Shown piece by piece: positions 6,704-12,904 of a stretch of 23,914 nt of DNA. Both the position numbers and the translations under genes were made by a program. The first letter of the stretch is position 1. Each line of letters begins with the position of its first letter. Below the pieces are notes generated by a model. The model was not told where the DNA came from, searched no databases, and saw only the letters and a program-made list of their open reading frames with translations. Where the stretch lies: assembly GCA_900321775.1 (NCBI GenBank), contig ONXE01000006.1, positions 1 to 23,914 on the forward strand, given 5' to 3'. Origin of the DNA: an uncultured Bacteroidales bacterium (GTDB lineage: Bacteria; Bacteroidota; Bacteroidia; Bacteroidales; Paludibacteraceae).

Positions 6704-7168
6704 ATGAAACAGTTATCATTATTCGATTTATTTGATGAGCTACAGAGCCAATCATCAGCAGAGAAAGCCGGTTTGTTGGAAAAACAATCTAATCTCTCTT
6801 CCAGCATTACCGCAAGTAATGACGCAAGCGAGGTGGAGAAAGTAACCGCAGATGATGTTATAGATTGCGGTTTGTTAAAGCAATTCAAGGATATAAAACA
6901 ACAATACCCCGACGCGCTTTTGCTTTTCCGTGTGGGTGATTTTTATGAGGCATACCAGCAGGACGCGCAGGACGCAACCAAGATTTTAGGTATTACCTTG
7001 ACGCATAGAGGACGCTCGAAAATGTTATTTTGCGGCTTTCCGTTTCACGCTCTCAATACCTATCTTCCCAAGTTAGTCAGAGCAGGTCGCCGTGTGGCTA
7101 TCTGTGACCAACTTGAAGATGTGAAGAAAGCAACAAAGAACCTACCTAAAAAGCAGGTAGCACAATAA
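6704..7168 (+). CDS. Stand-alone MutS mismatch-recognition domain with clamp-binding tag
   Basis: A 154-aa protein. Residues from about 60 ('LKQFKDIKQQYPDALLLFRV') onward match MutS domain I, including the mismatch-probing FxE motif F80-Y-E82 in 'GDFYEAY' and the later 'GFPFHALNTYLPKLVRAGRR' block. The connector, lever, clamp and ATPase domains of MutS (normally about 850 aa) are absent. The N-terminus MKQLSLF contains QLSLF, the consensus bacterial sliding-clamp-binding pentapeptide. Residues 1-40 and the upstream leader are shared with the 75-aa gene at 9082. It could bind distorted DNA at the fork or interfere with host mismatch repair; both are inference. It leads a small cluster of accessory genes. 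Confidence 0.75.
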   Translation: MKQLSLFDLFDELQSQSSAEKAGLLEKQSNLSSSITASNDASEVEKVTADDVIDCGLLKQFKDIKQQYPDALLLFRVGDFYEAYQQDAQDATKILGITLTHRGRSKMLFCGFPFHALNTYLPKLVRAGRRVAICDQLEDVKKATKNLPKKQVAQ

Positions 7169-7218
7169 ACCGAATATAAACCCTTGAAGGCTGTGCTATC
7201 GGCAGGACGGGCGACAAT

Positions 7219-7530
7219 ATGTTATTGAATGAATTTGCACAAAGAACAGGTTTTGAACCAAGCAACAAGTATTTTTTCGAAGTTATACACCCCGAATATA
7301 TGCAGTCCGAACTCACAAAAGATGAGTTTTGCCGTCAGTGGAAAAGAAAAGGCGGATTTCAAAAAGCCTATGACGCTATGTGTGTGGAACGCAACGAGCA
7401 GCAAGATATTGCATTTCGCTACAAAAGAGCCTACCAAGAAACAAAGGACGCACTTGATGAAGCGTGGCAGAGAATAAACCGCCTGACCTATAAACTTGAT
7501 ATGATTAAAGATATAATAAACAACCAATAA
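7219..7530 (+). CDS. Hypothetical protein, accessory block
   Basis: A 103-aa protein. The N-terminal half ('FAQRTGFEPSNKYFFEVIHP') looks globular and the C-terminal half (from about residue 55) is strongly helical with many Glu, Gln, Lys and Arg, suggesting a coiled coil. It begins 50 bp after the MutS-domain gene and ends 11 bp before the next small gene, so it is probably co-transcribed. The family is not recognised. The minus-strand reading of the same DNA is also open but low in complexity and lacks operon logic. Confidence 0.6.
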   Translation: MLLNEFAQRTGFEPSNKYFFEVIHPEYMQSELTKDEFCRQWKRKGGFQKAYDAMCVERNEQQDIAFRYKRAYQETKDALDEAWQRINRLTYKLDMIKDIINNQ

Positions 7531-7541
7531 AAACAACTATT

Positions 7542-7745
7542 ATGAAAGCGATTAAGGACTTAAAGCACGGAGAGTATTTTACCCTCCGTGAGATTGAAGA
7601 ACCCAAAGAAAGCCAAGTTTGGATTAGGGACGATTACGACCCCGCAGAAAAAGAGTACATCTGCTACAACTTTGCAGATACAAGCAAGTGGAAATATCTC
7701 AAAGGAGATAAAAAAGTGTATGACAGCGAACATTTTGTATTTTAG
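7542..7745 (+). CDS. Small hypothetical protein, accessory block
   Basis: A 67-aa hydrophilic protein rich in Lys, Asp, Glu and aromatic residues ('YFTLREIEEPKESQVWIRDD'), probably a compact beta-rich domain. It follows the previous gene by 11 bp and precedes a 29-codon reading frame by 3 bp. No family is recognised. Its place between a MutS-domain protein and ArdC/ArdA-type genes makes it a candidate accessory or anti-defence protein by association only. Confidence 0.6.
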   Translation: MKAIKDLKHGEYFTLREIEEPKESQVWIRDDYDPAEKEYICYNFADTSKWKYLKGDKKVYDSEHFVF

Positions 7746-7748
7746 ACT

Positions 7749-7838
7749 ATGAAAGAACAAGACAAAAAGCAGGAGCAAATCCGAGCCTTGCAGGAGCAAG
7801 GCGAACCCATTGATTGGGCGGTCGCGGTGCTATGCTGA
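7749..7838 (+). CDS. Putative 29-aa peptide
   Basis: ATG at 7749 opens a 29-aa peptide beginning MKEQDKKQEQIRALQEQGEP, helical and Gln/Glu-rich, ending at TGA 57 bp before the terminator stem. It starts 3 bp after the preceding stop, as expected for a translationally coupled gene. Its size makes the call uncertain. Confidence 0.4.
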   Translation: MKEQDKKQEQIRALQEQGEPIDWAVAVLC

Positions 7839-7894
7839 CCACCGAACCGAGAGCCGAACCCAAAGGGGCAAGGCTTTCGGGACACGCCCATGAG

Positions 7895-7928
7895 AGCCGT
7901 CAGGTCAAAAGACACTGGTGGCTTTTTT
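7895..7928 (+). terminator. Terminator with bulged-A hairpin, copy 1
   Basis: A 9-bp outer stem (7895-7903 with 7915-7923, two G-U wobbles) encloses an inner GTC/GAC stem with loop AAAA and a single unpaired A (7914), followed by a T6 tract. It closes the 6704-7838 gene group. The same architecture occurs at 8535 and 10617. Upstream 'AAAGGGGCAAGGCT' and 'CGGGACACGCCC' are shared with the copy at 10617. Confidence 0.75.
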
Positions 7929-7991
7929 GTTTTCCGATGTTACATTTTTTTTGGAAAATGGTGCATTTTAATTGCATAGCGAACGATTTAT

Positions 7992-8022
7992 TTGCTTATG
8001 TCAGAGAATTTTAGTAATTTTG
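7992..8022 (+). promoter_or_regulatory. Promoter of the cupin gene
   Basis: TTG at 7992-7994, a 20-bp spacer and TAATTTTG at 8015-8022 match the Bacteroidetes consensus. Transcription would begin near 8029, 29 bp before the ATG at 8058, which shows that an upstream in-frame start at 7992 is not used. Confidence 0.7.
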
Positions 8023-8057
8023 CGCCGATTTTTATACAATTCAAAAAAAATATAGAT

Positions 8058-8507
8058 ATGAAATCACCAAAACTTACAGCAGACATTGCTAATGCCACTG
8101 CTATTGACTTCGGTTCCTTCGCTGAACTCGGGAACTATGTACTTGAACTTGGTCCTGATGCCAAAATACCCGGAAAGGTATTTGGCGGTGCACCTATCAA
8201 AGCGGGCGGTGCAGACTTTTCGTTTCAGACTTTTGCTCCCGGCACAGAGGGAGGATTTTATCACACTCACAAAGACCACGAAGAACTCTATTTCTTCCTT
8301 TCAGGCGAAGGAGAGTATCAAGTGGATGGCAGGAATATCCCTGTCAAAGAGGGTTCCGTTGTGCGCGTTTCGCCAGAAGGTAAACGAGCCGTTCGTAATA
8401 CAGGCTCGACTCCGCTTGTTATGCTTTGCATACAATATAATGCTGCACCGGTAGGCAGTGTCAATCCATCCGATGGGACAATACTGCCGGAGCAAGTTAA
8501 GTGGTAA
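8058..8507 (+). CDS. Single-domain cupin protein
   Basis: A 149-aa protein with a conserved beta-barrel cupin fold. Cupin motif 1 is seen as H-T-H-x3-E in 'GGFYHTHKDHEELYFFLSGE', which supplies metal ligands. Motif 2 is 'GSVVRVSPEGKRAVRN', where the usual histidine is replaced by alanine. Cupins of this type include small isomerases, dioxygenase-like enzymes and sensors; nothing here fixes the substrate. The ATG at 8058 is chosen because the promoter excludes the longer frame. The gene has its own promoter and terminator, so it is an independent cassette within the accessory block, a typical cargo arrangement. Confidence 0.85.
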   Translation: MKSPKLTADIANATAIDFGSFAELGNYVLELGPDAKIPGKVFGGAPIKAGGADFSFQTFAPGTEGGFYHTHKDHEELYFFLSGEGEYQVDGRNIPVKEGSVVRVSPEGKRAVRNTGSTPLVMLCIQYNAAPVGSVNPSDGTILPEQVKW

Positions 8508-8534
8508 AATTGTAATACAGCAAATTTGATAATT

Positions 8535-8568
8535 AGCCGTTAGGTCGCAGGGACACTAACGGCTTTTT
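8535..8568 (+). terminator. Terminator with bulged-A hairpin, copy 2
   Basis: A perfect 9-bp stem AGCCGTTAG / CTAACGGCT (8535-8543, 8556-8564) has an inner GTC/GAC stem, a single unpaired A (8555) and a T5 tract. It ends the cupin transcript. Confidence 0.8.
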
Positions 8569-8796
8569 CTTTGTGCAAGTGATTGCCACTCCGTTCTAAT
8601 CACTCAGTTAAACCTACAAGCAAGAAGCAGGGACACGGCACAGCCGTATCTCTGCATCTTTGCTTTTCGGCAATAAGGTATAGCACCCTGTGCCATTGTG
8701 CTATGGCTTGCGCTTTCCCTGCGATTAGGCTCTATTGTGCCGCCTGTCATCTGCGAGTCTGCGGTTAACTGCTACATATTCTCCGTTCTCATTTTT
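8569..8796. other. Gene-free stretch after the cupin gene
   Basis: No confident gene is seen. A 61-codon plus-strand frame from 8583 is Cys/Ala-rich and has no promoter or start context; the minus strand shows no convincing alternative. The stretch leads directly into the duplicated leader copy B. Confidence 0.3.
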
Positions 8797-9081
8797 AGCC
8801 AGTCATTACTTGTTTACCGTCTAAAGAACCGTCATCGAGTTTTGTTGAGATTGTTTTCGCACTGCAAAGGTAAGTCATGGGCGCATACGAACCGCCAAAG
8901 GCTATGCAAGGTCACGCCGCCGGTTTTGCAAAAAATCTTCCTTTTTCTGCTGCTCACAAAAAGAGTATTTGTTGTCAAAAATCTTGCATTTCTGCACCCA
9001 CTACCTTTAGAAAGCAGTGGAAAACAACTCAACTCGATAACTACTTTATACGCAAGTAACAACTTAAAAAATTCAATGAAT
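8797..9081 (+). promoter_or_regulatory. Duplicated leader, copy B
   Basis: This is homologous along its length to the leader at 6419-6703, with the same 283-bp distance from CCAGTC to the ATG. Shared blocks include 'TTGTTGAGATTGTTTTC', 'CACTGCAAAGGTAAG', 'AAATCTTGCATTTCT', 'AGCAGTGGAAAACAACTCAA' and 'CGCAAGTAACAACTTAAAAA'. The homology continues into the coding region for about 110 bp. Confidence 0.6.
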
Positions 9082-9309
9082 ATGCAACAGTTAGATTTAT
9101 TTCAGATGGCAGTCGAGGCACAGAGCCTTATCATCGCAGGAAAAGCAAAGTTGGAAAAACAATCTAATCTCTCCTCCAACATTACCGCAAGTAAGTGTTA
9201 CCTCTCCATTGAGGACGATATAGAGCCGAGAGAGTTTGACGATGAACCCTATTACGGAGATATTTATGACGAGTACATAGATTTTGAGGTGTGCAGCCGT
9301 GTGTGGTAA
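9082..9309 (+). CDS. 75-aa protein with clamp-binding tag and acidic tail
   Basis: The protein starts MQQLDLF, where QLDLF is a perfect match to the bacterial sliding-clamp-binding consensus. Residues 1-37 align with the start of the MutS-domain protein at 6704 ('LEKQSNLSSNITAS' against 'LEKQSNLSSSITAS'), after which the sequences diverge completely. The C-terminal half here is very acidic (Asp/Glu/Tyr), a composition seen in DNA-mimic or interaction tails. The start at 9082 is chosen because it aligns with the 6704 start; ATG at 9076 is possible. It lies 49 bp upstream of the ArdC-domain gene. A function in occupying the clamp is inference. Confidence 0.65.
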   Translation: MQQLDLFQMAVEAQSLIIAGKAKLEKQSNLSSNITASKCYLSIEDDIEPREFDDEPYYGDIYDEYIDFEVCSRVW

Positions 9310-9358
9310 GATAACAAGTAACAAACATTTTAATATCAACAATTTAATTTTTACAACT

Positions 9359-9904
9359 ATGAGTACAACGAAAAAAGGCGCAAAGAGCGCAAAAGCAGAA
9401 AAGGCAATCAACGCAGTAAAAGCAGGTCAAGAGGTAAGAACCGCAGAGTTACAAACCGCAGGAGAGGTGGCAGCGCAAGTCATAGAGGACGCAAAAAAGG
9501 CTATGACCGAAAAGCAGCAGGCAGCACAAGAAAAGCGGAATTGGCTCCGTGCCATATCAGCCGATTTTCAAGCGCAGCGCGAACTTATGGAAATGACCGG
9601 TGCCGAGTACATCCCGACAATAAATGAAATGTTGCACGCCTATTATGCCAAGCAGAACAACATCACCGAGTTAAACACCTTTGACCAGTGGAAAGAAAAA
9701 GGCTACCAAGTCCGCAGAGGGGAAAAAGCGTTCCTATTTTGGGGAAAGCCAAAGAGCCGCCAACAACAACCGACCGAACCCACCGAGCAGGACGAGCAAG
9801 GCGAGCAGGCGCAGCAGGTTGAACCGCTGACCGCAAAGCAAAATGATTATTACCCCCTTTGCTATCTGTTCGACATCAGCCAATGCCACAAGGCGCAAGC
9901 ATAA
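9359..9904 (+). CDS. ArdC N-terminal (ssDNA-binding) domain protein
   Basis: A 181-aa protein. The first 65 residues are Ala/Lys/Glu-rich and helical. From about residue 70 it matches the N-terminal domain of ArdC-type anti-restriction proteins, including 'LNTFDQWKEKGYQVRRGEKA' and the closing block 'DYYPLCYLFDISQC'. ArdC proteins normally continue into a zinc metalloprotease domain with HExxH; here the protein stops, so only the ssDNA-binding part exists. A Gln/Glu-rich linker occupies about 137-163. The ATG at 9359 fits the A/T-rich leader; an upstream in-frame extension from 9284 overlaps the previous gene and is not used. It probably protects incoming or replicating single-stranded DNA, by family analogy. 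Confidence 0.7.
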   Translation: MSTTKKGAKSAKAEKAINAVKAGQEVRTAELQTAGEVAAQVIEDAKKAMTEKQQAAQEKRNWLRAISADFQAQRELMEMTGAEYIPTINEMLHAYYAKQNNITELNTFDQWKEKGYQVRRGEKAFLFWGKPKSRQQQPTEPTEQDEQGEQAQQVEPLTAKQNDYYPLCYLFDISQCHKAQA

Positions 9905-9917
9905 CAAACCAAGCCAA

Positions 9918-9947
9918 GCAGGGCAGCGGAGCAATTCCGCACCCTGC
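9918..9947 (+). other. Stable hairpin between the ArdC-domain gene and ardA
   Basis: GCAGGG/CCCTGC outer stem, CA/A internal loop, GCGGA/TCCGC inner stem and a GCAAT loop. No T-tract follows, so it is not a classical terminator. It may be an RNA processing or stability element separating two differently expressed genes. Confidence 0.5.
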
Positions 9948-9989
9948 AAGGCTCAACAAACAAAAGTATAACATCAAAATTTTACAGCT

Positions 9990-10559
9990 ATGACAACGAA
10001 TTTAGAACCCTTAACCAAGAACGAAATCAGAACCCACGCAGCACATTATGACCAAGCAAAGCCAGCCGTTTATGTGGGCACATATCACAAATATAATTGC
10101 GGCAGCCTTTATGGTATGTGGGTAGATATAACCACCTTTGACGAGTACGAGGAATTTTGCGATTTTTGCCGCAGGTTGCACCGCGATGAGAACGACCCCG
10201 AATTTATGGTGCAAGATTTTGAGTACTATCCCGAAAGTTGGTATCACGAGGGCGGACTACCCTCCGAAAAAGAATTTGAGCGTATCAACGAATTTGCCGC
10301 CCTTGATGAGGACAAAAAGGAAGCGTATGAGATTTATCTTGACAACTACAACGAGGACGCAACAATCGAAGAGTTTGAAGAAAGGTATGAAGGCAAGTAT
10401 GACAGCGGCGAAGATTTTGCCGAGCACCTTTGCGAGGAGTGCGGCTATTTCAAGAACCTGCCGCAGTGGCTGCAATGCTGCATTGACTATTCGGCAGTGT
10501 GGCGCAGTCTTGACACAGGCGGTGATTATAGCGAGTTTGACGGGCATATATTCCGATAA
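9990..10559 (+). CDS. ardA: ArdA anti-restriction protein
   Basis: A 189-aa, highly acidic protein. 'PAVYVGTYHKYNCGSLYGMW' near the N-terminus is the characteristic ArdA opening, followed by the Asp/Glu-rich body (for example 'FEERYEGKYDSGEDFAEHLC'). The length fits the family (about 165-190 aa). ArdA is an elongated dimer that mimics bent B-form DNA and occupies type I restriction-modification enzymes, protecting the element on entry. It is the last gene of the accessory block and is followed by a strong terminator. Together with the ArdC-domain protein it identifies this block as anti-restriction. Confidence 0.88.
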   Translation: MTTNLEPLTKNEIRTHAAHYDQAKPAVYVGTYHKYNCGSLYGMWVDITTFDEYEEFCDFCRRLHRDENDPEFMVQDFEYYPESWYHEGGLPSEKEFERINEFAALDEDKKEAYEIYLDNYNEDATIEEFEERYEGKYDSGEDFAEHLCEECGYFKNLPQWLQCCIDYSAVWRSLDTGGDYSEFDGHIFR

Positions 10560-10616
10560 CCGCCCACCCAAGAGCCAAGCCCCGAAAGGGGCAAGGCTCA
10601 CGGGACACGCCCGATT

Positions 10617-10653
10617 GCCGGACAGGTCATCGCTGACACTGACCGGCTTTTTT
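10617..10653 (+). terminator. Terminator with bulged-A hairpin, copy 3
   Basis: A 9-bp stem GCCGGACAG / CTGACCGGC (one mismatch) has an inner GTCA/TGAC stem with loop TCGC, a single unpaired A (10638) and a T6 tract. An extra tight hairpin GCCCC-GAAA-GGGGC lies upstream at 10579-10592. It closes the ardA transcript. Confidence 0.8.
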
Positions 10654-10689
10654 AGTGTACTACAATTATTGGAATAATGCTGCCAAAAG

Positions 10690-10720
10690 TTGCTAAAGTC
10701 CTCGATTTTTTGTAATTTTG
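10690..10720 (+). promoter_or_regulatory. Promoter of the first late gene
   Basis: TTG at 10690-10692, a 20-bp spacer and TAATTTTG at 10713-10720. The expected start of transcription is near 10727, so the in-frame ATG at 10718 cannot be used and translation begins at 10745. Confidence 0.7.
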
Positions 10721-10744
10721 CACTCTGTTTCAAGCGATTACAGT

Positions 10745-11287
10745 ATGTCAGACCGCATTTGTTTATATTTGGTATTACCTAATTATCTTGCGCAGTGGTA
10801 CGCGCATGAGTGCCGTGAGATTGAGTTTCGTGATGAGTGCATCGTGCCAAGCGGAGACTATAAGCCGCTTGACCCTGTTACCATTCCGCGTGGCTCCCAA
10901 GAGAGCCGGATCTTGCAGATGTTCCTCAAGAAGAAACCTGCCCAATTTGTGAAAGAACCGGAGGACGCAAACATTGCGCTTGTCATTCCGTACTTTCATG
11001 ACAAAGACCCGCAGTATTACAACTATCTCGGCAAGCATGGCAGGGAGAAACTGACGGACGCTATACGCAACCGTTTTCAGGTGAACCTGTGGGAGGAGTT
11101 GCACACTTTCAAAAATGCCTTGTCGCGCCAGGATAACACAATCTTTGCGTATATGGAGGCGCACGGCATAGAGTGCAACGAAACGAACTGGAACGCCATT
11201 GCCAAAATATACCAACGGCAGCGCATGGCATACTACAAACAGAAAAGTCGCAAAAAACCTTCAAAAAACTCATCGACAAAATGGTGA
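10745..11287 (+). CDS. Hypothetical phage protein, start of late region
   Basis: A 180-aa protein with a mixed alpha/beta N-terminal half and a basic C-terminal tail (from 'YQRQRMAYYKQKSRKKPSKN', about residue 155), which suggests contact with nucleic acid. No signal peptide or membrane segment is seen. The start is fixed by the promoter. It is separated from the next gene by 48 bp containing three TGTCAAAT repeats. The family is unrecognised; a late regulator or a DNA-binding packaging accessory would fit, without direct evidence. Confidence 0.6.
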   Translation: MSDRICLYLVLPNYLAQWYAHECREIEFRDECIVPSGDYKPLDPVTIPRGSQESRILQMFLKKKPAQFVKEPEDANIALVIPYFHDKDPQYYNYLGKHGREKLTDAIRNRFQVNLWEELHTFKNALSRQDNTIFAYMEAHGIECNETNWNAIAKIYQRQRMAYYKQKSRKKPSKNSSTKW

Positions 11288-11300
11288 GATTTTGAGGTTT

Positions 11301-11337
11301 TGTCAAATGTGTCTAATCTTGTCAAATCCTGTCAAAT
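11301..11337. repeat. Three TGTCAAAT repeats before the next gene
   Basis: TGTCAAAT lies at 11301-11308, 11320-11327 and 11330-11337, spaced 19 and 10 bp, so on one helix face. The last copy overlaps the ATG at 11336. It may be an operator or RNA-binding site for translational control. Confidence 0.45.
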
Positions 11338-11761
11338 GAAACAAGTATCATATCCCGGAATAGTCAGCATCGGTTATCTGCTTGCCGAGAACCTTCCTGC
11401 CAACACTGCCTACAGCGCATTGGCAGGCATACCCGTATCTCTTTTCCTCCGCCCAACGGATGTTCCGCTGTCCGGCACGGCTGAATGTGTTGTTGAGCAA
11501 TCCAACGACAGCAACGGCTCGGCGGAAAGTCTGACCCTCACCTTCAGCAGCGCATTGAGGCTTCCACGCCATAAAGCGGTTGCTTTGATCGTAAAGGACG
11601 CTAACAACCAGTCGTGGCTCATCGGACAGTTGGAATGTCCGCACCTCGCAATCACTTCGACACAACAGACAGGGACACCGGACGGGTCACCTGCTGTGTA
11701 TGTCTATGAGGTCAAGCAGTCCGCTCCCATCTGCTACAAACCCTGCAAAATGATGGTATAG
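11336..11761 (+). CDS. Hypothetical phage protein upstream of the protease
   Basis: A 141-aa, probably beta-rich protein (alternating hydrophobic pattern, many Ser/Thr/Pro; 'SLTLTFSSALRLP'). The ATG at 11336 is preferred over an in-frame TTG at 11300 because the TGTCAAAT repeats occupy the upstream part. It ends 69 bp before the prohead protease, with a late promoter between. No catalytic motif is seen. A structural or decoration role is possible from position only. Confidence 0.55.
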   Translation: MKQVSYPGIVSIGYLLAENLPANTAYSALAGIPVSLFLRPTDVPLSGTAECVVEQSNDSNGSAESLTLTFSSALRLPRHKAVALIVKDANNQSWLIGQLECPHLAITSTQQTGTPDGSPAVYVYEVKQSAPICYKPCKMMV

Positions 11762-11778
11762 CAGCCTGTTTCCAGTCT

Positions 11779-11809
11779 TTTCTCCTACTTATATTCGGTC
11801 GTACTTTTG
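11779..11809 (+). promoter_or_regulatory. Probable promoter of the head-gene operon
   Basis: TACTTTTG at 11802-11809 matches TAnnTTTG. The -33 position (11779) has TTT rather than TTG, so it may be weaker or need an activator. Transcription would start about 15 bp before the ATG at 11831. Confidence 0.5.
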
Positions 11810-11830
11810 CACTGAAAATTAAATTCAGTC

Positions 11831-12877
11831 ATGAAGTACGACCTTTATTTGCGGGGTTATGTAGGCGGCGCAGACTTTGACGCTGACCTCGTTTCCCGTG
11901 TTCTCGCCAAGCATAAGGACCAACCGGTGACGGTGCTGATTGATTCGCTCGGTGGCTCACTCGCTACCGCGCTTTCTATCGCTGCCGCTTTCCGTGAGCA
12001 TGGCGATGTAACTGCACACTTTGTCGGCATGAACGCCAGTGCAGCTACTATAGCGTCAATGGGTGCCAAGACCATCACCATTGACGAGTGCGCCATGTAT
12101 CTCGTTCACAAGTGTTCGGCAGAGTTTTTCCAATGGGCATCACTCAATGCCGACCAACTCCAAGAGCAAATCGACCAACTCGCACAGATGAAGTCCGACC
12201 TTGAAAAGATGGACCTCAATGTGGCACAGATGTACGCTCGCAAGTGCAAAAAGCCGGTGGCTGACCTGCTCGCTCTGATGAAGACCGGCGGTTGGCTCAC
12301 TGCTGCAGAGGCGCACCAATGGGGCTTCGTGGATAGTCTGACCGACAACCACGAGGATTCCGTTCCCGTACTCACGGAAGATCTTGCTGCCTCTATGCAA
12401 GCCAACGGACTGCCGCTGCCGGATATGGAGATTAAAGCCACTCCGACACCTTCGGGCTTTAACAAGTTGGTCGAGATGCTTTCCTCTTTCTTCCAGCGCA
12501 AGCCGGAAACAACTACTGAAGTTACCAATCCCAAAATTTCAAACGATATGAACAAATTACTGCCTTTACTTGCCGTTGCATTGGCTATGCAGCAGCAAGA
12601 GTTTACGCTGACTGACGAGAAACTTTCTCTGACAGCCGGGCAAGCCGACACACTGGAGGCTCATCTGAAGTCTCTCAATGACCAAATCGCCGCGCAGACC
12701 AAGACCATTGCGGACAAGGACAGCCGTATCGCTGACCTTGAAAAGCAGTTGGCACAAAAGCCCGCCGATGAGACCGCACAGGTCATCAATCAGCCGGGTA
12801 ATCCTGCACTCACTCTGGAAGCGGAGTTTGCGCAGAACCTCGCCAAGGCGCAAGAGCTGTACAACCAACTTCCTTAA
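11831..12877 (+). CDS. ClpP-like prohead protease with C-terminal scaffold region
   Basis: A 348-aa protein. The N-terminal 175 residues follow the ClpP (S14) fold: 'VTVLIDSLGGSLATALSIAA' forms the substrate-binding region, S70 in 'GMNASAAT' is the probable nucleophile and H93 in 'MYLVHK' the general base. The third acidic residue of ClpP aligns with G153 in 'KTGGWLTAAEA', so the triad is not obvious. Residues 240-348 are a coiled-coil-rich segment ('TIADKDSRIADLEKQLAQKP'), typical of a capsid scaffold. Phage heads often use this protease-scaffold arrangement to mature the prohead. It directly precedes the capsid gene. Confidence 0.85.
   Translation: MKYDLYLRGYVGGADFDADLVSRVLAKHKDQPVTVLIDSLGGSLATALSIAAAFREHGDVTAHFVGMNASAATIASMGAKTITIDECAMYLVHKCSAEFFQWASLNADQLQEQIDQLAQMKSDLEKMDLNVAQMYARKCKKPVADLLALMKTGGWLTAAEAHQWGFVDSLTDNHEDSVPVLTEDLAASMQANGLPLPDMEIKATPTPSGFNKLVEMLSSFFQRKPETTTEVTNPKISNDMNKLLPLLAVALAMQQQEFTLTDEKLSLTAGQADTLEAHLKSLNDQIAAQTKTIADKDSRIADLEKQLAQKPADETAQVINQPGNPALTLEAEFAQNLAKAQELYNQLP
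12548..12877 (+). CDS. Possible nested scaffold protein (internal start)
   Basis: An in-frame ATG at codon 240 of the protease gene would give a 109-aa protein made only of the coiled-coil scaffold segment. Its leader (AAAATTTCAAACGAT before ATG) resembles the capsid gene leader (AAATTTTGACAAACT before ATG). Lambda C/Nu3 is the precedent for a scaffold nested in the protease gene. Use of the start is inferred, not shown. Confidence 0.45.
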   Translation: MNKLLPLLAVALAMQQQEFTLTDEKLSLTAGQADTLEAHLKSLNDQIAAQTKTIADKDSRIADLEKQLAQKPADETAQVINQPGNPALTLEAEFAQNLAKAQELYNQLP

Positions 12878-12904
12878 TCGACAACCCATAAATTTTGACA
12901 AACT

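Noticed and set aside
8698..9309. 203-codon version of the clamp-tag protein
   Set aside because: The extra 128 codons lie in the duplicated leader, and the homologous gene at 6704 starts at the position matching 9082.
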